From an uncultured Lachnospiraceae bacterium (GTDB taxonomy: Bacteria; Bacillota; Clostridia; Lachnospirales; Lachnospiraceae): a stretch of 11,829 nucleotides of DNA. Positions 5,988-11,829 of the stretch are shown here, one piece after another. The notes under the pieces were generated by a model. It was not told where the DNA came from and did not search any database. It was given only the letters and a program-made list of their open reading frames with translations. How positions within the stretch are numbered: position 1 is the stretch's first letter; each line of letters begins with the position of its first letter. A program made the position numbers and the translations under genes. The DNA is taken from assembly GCA_902783305.1 (NCBI GenBank), contig CACZQU010000218.1:1-11829 (forward strand). Direction: 5' to 3'.

Positions 5988-7082
5988 ATGGCCGGAAAAG
6001 TAACGATACAAGACATAGCCGATGCTCTGGGGTTGTCCAGAAATACAGTATCGAAAGCAATCAATAATACAGGAATACTGGCAGAAAATACAAGAGATCG
6101 TATTTTGCGCAAAGCGGTTGAAATGGGATATAAACAATTCTCATATATTAATATAACTGAAACCGGCAGCGCAAAACTGGCGTTGGCTGAGGAGGAAAAA
6201 AAGACATCTCCTGACAGGAAAGGTGTTATCTCAATGCTGACAGCCAACATGTTTGACAGCTCTCATTTCGCGTCTCCTATGCTTGATGTCATGCAGCGGA
6301 AACTGTCGGAGCATGGCTATAGCTTCATGATCCATCGCGTAACAGAAGATCTGATACGTAAGAAACAGCTGCCGCCTTCCGTGAATACGGAACTTACAAT
6401 TGCGCTGCTATGCATAGAAGTCTTTGATATGGAATATGCCAGATATCTCTGTTCCCTTGAGATACCGACTCTGTTTGTCGACGCACCGGCGGACTCTCTC
6501 AGAGAAAAGCTGAATACGGATATTCTGATCATGGACAACAGAGTCAGCGTAGTCTCCTTCGTATGCAATATGATCAGCCGTGGACTTACGAAGATCGGCT
6601 ATATCGGTGATATCACTCATTGCAGATCTTTTTATGAAAGATATCTTTCCATGCAGGAGGGCTTGATGATCGCAGGGCGAAGCCCTGTTGACAGGTATTC
6701 CATCTGGCAGAACCCGGATGGTAAAGCCTATCATGACTCACAGCTTTACCGCTCATTTTTAGTTGATTCGATTAAAAAAATGAAGGAATTGCCGGATGTC
6801 TTCCTCTGTGCAAATGATTTTGTCGCTATTGACGCCCTCGCCGCGTTCGACACTGTCGGAATCCGCGTGCCGGAAGATGTCCTCCTGTGCGGTTTCGATG
6901 ATTCACGGGAATCCCGTGTTCTGACACCCCGGCTGAGCACCATACATATCCATTCTCATGCCATGGGTTTCGCAGCCGTAAACCTCCTTCTTTCCAGGAC
7001 CAGCCATCCGAATCTCAATTTCAGAACCGTTGTGACAGAGACGTCTCTGATTCTTCGCGAATCTACCAAAGACGGGCAGTAA
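5988..7082 (+). CDS. LacI-family transcriptional regulator
   Basis: This 364-residue protein probably controls the divergent sugar operon. Its N-terminal helix-turn-helix spans about residues 5-25 (VTIQDIADALGLSRNTVSKA), followed by the hinge helix region and AVEMGYKQF near 43-51. A periplasmic-binding-protein-like sensor domain follows, with the typical FLCANDFVAIDAL and LLCGFDDS segments in its second lobe. The ATG at 5988 is chosen because GGAGGAA precedes it and MAGKVTIQDIA is the canonical start. The frame is open upstream to 5808, but that extension has no helix-turn-helix and crosses the promoter. Operator candidates are the GCACAAT boxes at 5753, 5797 and 5851. Its inducer is likely a fructose-containing sugar, inferred from the GH32 gene. 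It is probably cotranscribed with the yesL-like gene 77 bp downstream. Confidence 0.93.
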   Translation: MAGKVTIQDIADALGLSRNTVSKAINNTGILAENTRDRILRKAVEMGYKQFSYINITETGSAKLALAEEEKKTSPDRKGVISMLTANMFDSSHFASPMLDVMQRKLSEHGYSFMIHRVTEDLIRKKQLPPSVNTELTIALLCIEVFDMEYARYLCSLEIPTLFVDAPADSLREKLNTDILIMDNRVSVVSFVCNMISRGLTKIGYIGDITHCRSFYERYLSMQEGLMIAGRSPVDRYSIWQNPDGKAYHDSQLYRSFLVDSIKKMKELPDVFLCANDFVAIDALAAFDTVGIRVPEDVLLCGFDDSRESRVLTPRLSTIHIHSHAMGFAAVNLLLSRTSHPNLNFRTVVTETSLILRESTKDGQ

Positions 7083-7159
7083 GAACCGATCAGGATCCCT
7101 GACAACCAGCTTTGTATCGTCTGAACCTGATACCGAATTGCTTAGAAAGGATTATATTA

Positions 7160-7888
7160 ATGAAGAATTTTCTGAATCCGGATAACCCTGTCATGAATAC
7201 CATCAGCCAGATTGTCAATTGCGTATGGCTGAACATCCTCTGGTTTATTTTCTGCATTCCCATATTCACCGTCGGCGCCTCCACCACAGCGCTGTTTTAT
7301 GTAACGCTGAAAATGGCAGATAATGAGGATGGAAACATTACAGCACAGTTTATATCTGCTTTTCGCAGCAATTTCCGTTTTTCGACAAAAGTCTGGCTTA
7401 TTCTCATGGCGGTTATCGCTGTGTTCTCAGTAGATGGGTATGTCCTTTGGCATATACGCTACACAAATGTCTTCTGGACTATACTGACCGCTGTTTTTTT
7501 TGTGGCATGTGCAGCCCTGGCTGTCATCCTCATGTATATCTTTCCTCTTATGGCACGGTTTGAGAATACAGTTGCTGCTATGTTCAGAAATTCTTTGCTG
7601 ATTGGAATCCGGTATCTGGTATGTACGGTTCTCATGGCCGGAATTTACTTTCTGATGACCCTGGTGGTTGTACGTTTTTTTACCCCTGCTGTCATCTTTG
7701 GAGAAGGCCTGTGCGCGTATTTATGCTCGCTCCTCCTGTCCAGGATCTTACATCTCCTTGAAGGATCCGAAGCCGTCTCAGAAGAAACCAGTGAAGAAAT
7801 CGCTGACAGCATTGAAGACATTCGGACAGGCAGTTCTGAAGAAGAGAAAATAGAACGAATTGAGGCAGATGAGGATAATGGACTATAG
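7160..7888 (+). CDS. YesL-like DUF624 membrane protein
   Basis: This 242-residue integral membrane protein belongs to the YesL/DUF624 family. Its members are found beside sugar ABC transporters and LacI or AraC-type regulators in Firmicutes; their biochemical role is not established. The family signature is clear in the first 60 residues: LNPDNPVMNTISQ, then a span ending PIFTVGASTTALFYVTLK. About five hydrophobic spans can be seen up to residue 195. An unusual acidic tail then follows, with 17 Asp/Glu in the last 42 residues. The ATG at 7160 is preferred over an upstream ATG at 7112 because AGAAAGG lies just before it and the family's conserved start matches. The stop codon overlaps the next gene, implying translational coupling. 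Confidence 0.88.
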   Translation: MKNFLNPDNPVMNTISQIVNCVWLNILWFIFCIPIFTVGASTTALFYVTLKMADNEDGNITAQFISAFRSNFRFSTKVWLILMAVIAVFSVDGYVLWHIRYTNVFWTILTAVFFVACAALAVILMYIFPLMARFENTVAAMFRNSLLIGIRYLVCTVLMAGIYFLMTLVVVRFFTPAVIFGEGLCAYLCSLLLSRILHLLEGSEAVSEETSEEIADSIEDIRTGSSEEEKIERIEADEDNGL

Positions 7889-8483
7889 AATGAAAGATCT
7901 GAGAGGATATCCAATCAGAAAAAAGCTGCAGTTTATCTGGGATTATTATAAGCTTCCGCTGGTGATCGCTGCAATCCTCCTGACTGTGACAGTTTCTGTC
8001 GTACACAAGTATCTGACAGCCAAAGAGCCCGTCCTGTACCTGGCTGCTGTCAACGTCGTGACAGGAGAAACCCTTACAGAGCAGCTGACAGACGGCTTTC
8101 TGGATTTCCTGAATATGGATCCCGGAAAAACCGAAGTCGTATATTATTCAAACCTTTTCCTGACAGATGATCAGTCGGATCCGAATTACCAGTATGCTTA
8201 TGGCTCTGAAATAAAGCTCATGGGAATGATTGAGGCAAAAAAGCTCGATGTCGTTTTTTGCGACAAAAAATCCTATGATGCATTTTTAAATAATGGATAT
8301 CTTTATGACATGAACGACTTTTTCACGGATGAAATCCCGGATAAAGTCCTCCTTACCGGGCTTGTGTCCGCATCACCTCTGTTTCAGGCTGCAGGGTTTC
8401 CGGAGGATGTCTATATCGGAGTGATAAGGAATTCTCCCAGAACAGAAACCGCTGAAGCTTTTCTGACCTATCTCTTCAAGTGA
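7878..8483 (+). CDS. Single-pass membrane protein with extracytoplasmic domain, unknown function
   Basis: I do not recognise a named family with confidence. The protein has about 201 residues from the ATG at 7878; ATG 7869 or ATG 7890 are alternative starts. It has a basic N-terminus (MKDLRGYPIRKK), an IWDYYKLPL segment, one membrane span at about 27-45, and an external domain of about 155 residues. The stretch IEAKKLDVVFCDKKSYDAFL, followed by NNGYLYDMNDFF, and the closing IRNSPRTETAEAFLTYLF resemble the hinge and C-terminal parts of solute-binding proteins. It may therefore be a small membrane-anchored binding-like domain; that is inference. The start overlaps the yesL-like gene by 11 bp, so the two are translationally coupled and may form a complex. 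Transcription ends at the hairpin at 8556-8613. Confidence 0.8.
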   Translation: MDYRMKDLRGYPIRKKLQFIWDYYKLPLVIAAILLTVTVSVVHKYLTAKEPVLYLAAVNVVTGETLTEQLTDGFLDFLNMDPGKTEVVYYSNLFLTDDQSDPNYQYAYGSEIKLMGMIEAKKLDVVFCDKKSYDAFLNNGYLYDMNDFFTDEIPDKVLLTGLVSASPLFQAAGFPEDVYIGVIRNSPRTETAEAFLTYLFK

Positions 8484-8542
8484 TTTCGTAAAGCAGAGTC
8501 ATATGAGAACCACTGTTATACAGCGGCAGAATCCTCCTGTAT

Positions 8543-8616
8543 GTATGACTCCAAAGCAAAAAAGCCTTTTCCCCACGTCGTGCCTGCACACAAGCGGGGA
8601 AAAGGCTTTTTTGTAC
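8543..8616. terminator. Bidirectional intrinsic terminator (repeat copy 2)
   Basis: A perfect 17-bp stem AAAAAAGCCTTTTCCCC/GGGGAAAAGGCTTTTTT (8558-8574 and 8596-8612) lies between two convergent operons. It gives a U-tract in both directions, so it should end the lacI-yesL transcript on the plus strand and the flavoprotein transcript on the minus strand. Its loop (CACGTCGTGC, then TGCAC) and its TATGACTCC lead (8544-8552) match the terminator at 1697-1768, so it is also a copy of a dispersed repeat. Confidence 0.85.
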
Positions 8617-8625
8617 TTTTTTATT

Positions 8626-10233
8626 TCATTGAGAAAGCTGCGGCTGACATGCCAGATACCTGCCAAGAACCCTTCCCAGGGTCTGAGCCATACTGATGCT
8701 CTGGCCTGGTATGGAGGTCGAATAATGCAGGCCGAATCTCCCTCCGCAGCAGTTTCCGGATGCATAAAGACCCTTTACCGGTTCAAAATCATGACCAAGT
8801 ACATTCTGGTATTCATCGGTCAGCAGACCTCCGACCGTAACAAGGATTTTCATTGACTGCCCGTAGGGCTTATGGCTGTTTTTGTACTGTCCGCTGGCAT
8901 AGAAGGGCGGCGCCTGAATCGGGTGAAGAAGAAAGGGTTCTTTTCCGAAATCCGGATCCTGCTTCATTGCGCAAAGCTCATTGTAGCGGCGGACAGAATC
9001 AATCATATTCTGGCGGTCCTTCTGATCAGAGTATAAAGCAGCAGCGAGCTCTTCCATGGTATCCGCACAGCAAAGGGGCCTTTCGTCTCCGGCCTGATCT
9101 TTGTTCATAACCAGGGAGCCCTTATTTTCACGGGCTTTTGCGAGGGAAGCCTCCATTCGCGCCAGCCGGCCTGCGTCCGTATAGTCGAAGGACGCGTTAC
9201 AGGGAGCCTGATAAGTGACTTCGTTCAGTATATTGCTGTCAAAGATACTCCAAAGCATTCCGTTCGGCTGTCTGGCGCCGGGCAGCGCAGCAAGTACATG
9301 ATTGCCGAAGCCCTCGTTGGAATATCGTCTTCCATGGGTATTCAGACGCAGGCAGGCAGTGGAGCCCACGGTATCAAATCCGGGAAATGAATAGTTTCCG
9401 CCCGCAGATGGCTGGGGACGGGGCTCCAGACGCCCTCCTGCCCAGACTCCCATACGGATGCCGCTGCCGTCCCAGCCATGGCCGCTCCAGTCACCTTCGT
9501 CGATCAGATCCGCGCACTCCGCCAGGAGATCTTCACACATTTCTTTATTTCTGCTGTAATCTCCCGCAGCCAGAATCACACCCTTGCCTGCGGCAATTTC
9601 CATAAAGCTGCCGTCAGCTGCCTGCGCAATCAGGCCGGTCACAGCGCCATCCAGGGTAGTAAGCTGCAAAGCCTTCGTTTCAAACATAAACAAAGCCCCT
9701 TTTTCCGCAGCCAGCCTCTGGTTCTCTTTGACGGCTTTGCGCATCAGGGATATTCCAAGATTCGGAGTCCCGGACCAGGCATGGATCCCATTCTGAGTCA
9801 CCGGCATATTGGGACTTAAGGGCGTCATCATTGGATGGATCTGTTCCTTTTCCTCATCGGTCAAAGGCTCGATAAACCAGTCAAAGCAATCCCCGCACTG
9901 CTCTGCGTAGGTACGAATCAGGCGGTAATTGGACCGGTTGTTTGTACGAAGCTGCCAGTCATTGACGAAGAGATCAATATCCACCTCCGGAACCTGGTGC
10001 TCCTTCTGCCATCGGGAATTCATCTATCCCAGCTCGCCGATTCCCAGAATCCGCTGATGCCTGTCCGGCTGCTGTTCTACCACCACAACCGCAGCGCCAG
10101 CCTCTGCCGCCGCCCGGGCGGCGCAGGTTCCCGCGTGGCCGGCTCCGATGACGGCTATGTCCGTTCTGATCCGGCGGGCGATCTTATCTTCAGGAAAAGG
10201 AGGAGGAGATTTTGCCCATGCATACTGTTTCAT
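8626..10233 (-). pseudogene. FAD-dependent fumarate-reductase-like flavoprotein, interrupted by an in-frame TAG
   Basis: The two open segments (10233-10024, 69 residues; 10023-8626, 465 residues) share one frame and read as a single flavoprotein of about 535 residues of the FAD_binding_2 (fumarate reductase/3-ketosteroid dehydrogenase-like) group. The first holds the FAD Rossmann motif GAGHAG at 30-35 and Glu53, which would bind the ribose. The second continues with NSRWQKEH and ends with the family's FAD-capping segment GLYASGNCCGGRFG and PGQS. A TAG at 10026-10024 separates them, directly followed by ATG. GGGA before the TAG is only a weak ribosome binding site. There is no Tat signal and no FMN-binding domain, so the product would be cytoplasmic. 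The first start has AGAAAGG upstream and lies 23 bp after ribU, making this the second gene of the FMN-riboswitch operon. It could be a nonsense pseudogene, a two-piece enzyme made by stop-start coupling, a readthrough product or a sequencing error. The substrate is unknown. Confidence 0.8.
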
Positions 10234-10256
10234 AAACTGCCTTTCTGAATTCCGGA

Positions 10257-10892
10257 TTAAGCACGGAGAATATTTCTGAGCAGATTACCGACTCTCTTAT
10301 AGACCAGGAAGGTAATCACGTCTGTCACCAGATGCTTGACCAGATTGAATGGGAAAACACTCAGCAGCATCAATGTGGTCATGTTGGTAATCTTCGGATT
10401 GACAGCCGTACCCATACCGATGATGGCGTCGAGCGGCATTCCGTAAAGGTTGGAATAAAGCGGGAACATGACGTAAGCATTAATGAAGATAAAAAGAATA
10501 CTTACAGCGAGAGAGGAGACGGTCATGCCTATAATCGCTCCTTTCTTGGTACGGTCTTTCTTGTAAATCCAGGCGGCAAGAAGGACAAACACCGAGGATC
10601 CCACCAGATTGGAGAACTCTCCCACAAAGGCTGTTTCTGTTCCCTGAATCGCGAGTTTAAGGAGAAGCTTGATGACAATTACTTCAAAACCGGCCAATGG
10701 CCCCAGGAAAAAGCCGGCAAACAGGGCAGGCAGCTCGGCAATATCGAATTTCAGAAAGGCCGGAGCGAAAGGCAGGGAAAAGTTGATCAGCATCAGAAGG
10801 AAAGAGATTGCTCCGAGAATAGCGATGAAAACAAGTTTTCTGGTCCGTGAAACCGTGAAATTCTGATTGGCTGCAGCATTTTTCTGGCTCAT
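10257..10892 (-). CDS. ribU: Riboflavin ECF transporter substrate-binding component (RibU-like)
   Basis: This 211-residue membrane protein is the substrate-specific S component of an energy-coupling-factor importer for riboflavin. About six hydrophobic spans are visible. The N-terminal TRKLVFIAILGAISFLLM (17-34) is the usual contact helix with small residues, and FLKFDIAELPAL (47-58) matches the conserved RibU segment before the second span. The FMN riboswitch upstream confirms the flavin assignment independently. The start has an AGGAGGT site at 10898-10904. The ATPase and T components (EcfA, EcfA', EcfT) are not in the window and are normally encoded elsewhere and shared. It is followed after 23 bp by the flavoprotein gene. 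Confidence 0.92.
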   Translation of the reverse strand: MSQKNAAANQNFTVSRTRKLVFIAILGAISFLLMLINFSLPFAPAFLKFDIAELPALFAGFFLGPLAGFEVIVIKLLLKLAIQGTETAFVGEFSNLVGSSVFVLLAAWIYKKDRTKKGAIIGMTVSSLAVSILFIFINAYVMFPLYSNLYGMPLDAIIGMGTAVNPKITNMTTLMLLSVFPFNLVKHLVTDVITFLVYKRVGNLLRNILRA

Positions 10893-11025
10893 ATGATACC
10901 TCCTGAAAATGTGTGGTGTGATTCATGTTCTGTTACTGTTCACGCTTTATATGGTAACGCCGCGCGAAGGCGGAGAATAGCCAGGTCTTGAACAGTAACC
11001 AAGGTTTATCATTTCAGGAAGATGC
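10893..11025 (-). promoter_or_regulatory. ribU 5' leader after the riboswitch terminator
   Basis: Between the terminator and the ribU start is an additional perfect 11-bp inverted repeat GTTACTGTTCA/TGAACAGTAAC (10932-10942 and 10989-10999). It encloses a 46-nt loop with a smaller CGCC/GGCG stem. The ribosome binding site (10898-10904) lies outside it. The element may stabilise the ribU mRNA or be a second control point. No gene is seen here. Confidence 0.45.
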
Positions 11026-11058
11026 AAAAAAAGCTCCGGCAACGAATCGCCAGAGCTT
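11026..11058 (-). terminator. Intrinsic terminator of the FMN riboswitch
   Basis: On the minus strand AAGCTCTGGC (11058-11049) pairs with GCCGGAGCTT (11040-11031) over 10 bp with one G-U pair and an 8-nt loop. It is followed by a run of T (11032-11026). It begins 15 nt after the riboswitch aptamer and is the expression platform: FMN binding should favour this hairpin and stop transcription before ribU. Confidence 0.9.
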
Positions 11059-11072
11059 AATACCACATTCTT

Positions 11073-11230
11073 TCTTCTCCCATCCGGACTAAGGCTCTGC
11101 GTAGAAATATAATCTGTTCTGCACAAGCCAATACCGTCGGTTCCGGAATTTCGCCGGATCATGCGCAGACTGAAAATCCTGCGCTCGCGGACTGTCACCG
11201 CCGGTGAGGACTCTCACCCCGCCCTGAAGA
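11073..11230 (-). ncRNA. FMN riboswitch (RFN element)
   Basis: Read on the minus strand, the element opens with TCTTCAGGGCGGGGTGAGAG, continues through CCTCACCGGCGGTGACAGTC and CCGCGAGCGC, then GATCCGGCGAAATTCCGG and CCGACGGT, and closes with AGTCCGGATGGGAGAAGA. These are the conserved blocks of the FMN aptamer. The TCTTC/GAAGA ends form the closing helix. It senses intracellular FMN and reduces expression of the downstream ribU-flavoprotein operon through the adjacent terminator. Confidence 0.97.
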
Positions 11231-11250
11231 TTAACCTTTTTTCCTGCACT

Positions 11251-11279
11251 ACTATACCACGGTGAAGAGCAGATTGCAA
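11251..11279 (-). promoter_or_regulatory. Promoter of the FMN-riboswitch operon
   Basis: On the minus strand TTGCAA (11274-11279) and TATAGT (11251-11256) are spaced by 17 bp. Transcription should begin near 11244, about 14 nt before the aptamer's closing helix. Confidence 0.7.
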
Positions 11280-11392
11280 GACTGATTTTTCTTTGATAGT
11301 CAGCCTGCCCAGCCAGGTTACTCTTTCACGGTTTAACCGTATGGCCAAACGCAGGGACGGTTCTGAGTCATGGAGGTACTTTTGGCATCGCA
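11280..11392. repeat. Intergenic spacer with REP-like palindromes
   Basis: This spacer holds a perfect palindrome ACGGTT-T-AACCGT (11328-11340) followed by a further ACGGTT (11357-11362), so AACCGT can pair with either side. The sequence AGGGACGGTTCTG around 11353-11365 recalls the GGGACGGTTCT motif that I associate with REP-type elements and IS200-like transposases in clostridia; this is from memory. No transposase gene is present here. Confidence 0.35.
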
Positions 11393-11829
11393 TTAAAACC
11401 GGAACAGGATTTTCACAAATAACAGGCCCAGCACAGTCAGTATAATCGGCCTGACAATTTTTGTTCCCTTTGACATCACAAGACCTGATCCGATGTAATT
11501 GCCGGCCATATTGAACACCGCTGCGGCAAGTCCCAGTATAATCACTACCTGCCCGCTCCAGAGAAAGACTATAAGTGACGTAATGTTTGTTGTAAGGTTG
11601 ATCGCTTTTGCCTGCGCGTTAGCTGTCCCTACACTCATCTTCGCAAATACTGTAAAGGCAATTATGAGAAATGTGCCCGTTCCCGGACCGTAAAACCCAT
11701 CATAAATCCCAATCACAAAAGCCGCTGCAACCGCAGTGATGTATGTCCTTCGATTCAGGATCAGCCTGGATTATTCATGTAATCCAGAATGATATCCCAA
11801 AGGCTCGTAAAAATCTGTGTTTTTGAAAA
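11393..11829 (-). pseudogene. TSUP (TauE/SafE) family permease, C-terminal half with an in-frame stop; runs off the window
   Basis: The product resembles the second half of a TauE/SafE-type permease, a family that exports or imports small anions such as sulfite or sulfonates. The repeat signature GIYDGFYGPGTGTFLI is clear. It is followed by a Gln-Ala-Lys-Ala-Ile-Asn-Leu-Thr-Thr-Asn segment, a Ser-Gly-Gln loop, and closing hydrophobic spans. From the stop at 11393 the frame is open to 11770, where a TAA (11773-11771) interrupts it. Beyond that the same frame continues in polar residues to the window edge, as expected for the loop between the two halves. A GTG at 11716 could start a 107-residue fragment but has no convincing ribosome binding site and would remove half of the family's fold. 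A single nonsense mutation or a 5' truncation both fit; the N-terminal half lies outside the window. Confidence 0.65.

Noticed and set aside
8626..10233. Pyrrolysine or other recoding at the TAG
   Set aside because: The yesL-like gene in the same window ends normally in TAG, and no recoding machinery is visible. The idea remains possible but unsupported.
10332..10850. 172-codon open frame on the plus strand opposite ribU
   Set aside because: It is antisense to ribU, and its highly polar composition is the mirror of a membrane protein gene.
10947..11198. 83-codon open frame on the minus strand
   Set aside because: It overlaps the FMN riboswitch and its terminator, which account for the sequence conservation.

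Overview
The window looks like a piece of a low-to-moderate GC Firmicute chromosome, most likely a gut-type clostridial (Lachnospiraceae-like) bacterium. Supporting signs are strong AGGAGG-type ribosome binding sites, consensus sigma-A promoters, a CUT1 sugar transporter lacking its own ATPase, a YesL/DUF624 protein beside a LacI regulator, and an FMN riboswitch ahead of a RibU-type ECF transporter. The genus is inferred from style only.

Positions 12-5720 (minus strand) form a sugar-uptake and hydrolysis block. Two CUT1 permeases (5720-4782 and 4766-3858) are followed by a 370-bp intergenic stretch packed with inverted repeats, then a large solute-binding protein (3487-1829), then two terminator-like hairpins, then an intracellular GH32 beta-fructosidase (1499-12). 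Together they suggest import of a fructose-containing oligosaccharide (sucrose, kestose or inulin-type fructo-oligosaccharides) and cleavage in the cytoplasm.

Positions 5720-8483 hold the divergent control region and a plus-strand operon. Two strong promoters lie back to back with repeated GCACAAT boxes. The plus-strand genes are a LacI-family regulator (5988-7082), a YesL-like DUF624 membrane protein (7160-7888) and an unrecognised single-pass membrane protein (7878-8483) whose start overlaps the yesL stop. A near-perfect bidirectional hairpin terminator (8556-8613) separates this operon from the convergent one.

Positions 8626-11279 (minus strand) form a flavin operon: promoter, FMN riboswitch, intrinsic terminator, ribU, then an FAD-dependent fumarate-reductase-like flavoprotein. 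The flavoprotein frame is cut by a single in-frame TAG after residue 69, immediately followed by ATG. At the far right is the C-terminal half of a TauE/SafE (TSUP) permease, also cut by one in-frame stop (TAA), beside a short REP-like palindrome.

The most unusual parts are the structured intergenic RNA candidate at about 3528-3836, the repeated hairpin element at about 1697-1768 and 8543-8616, and the flavoprotein split exactly at a TAG-ATG junction under flavin control. No CRISPR array, tRNA, rRNA, transposase gene or phage gene was seen.
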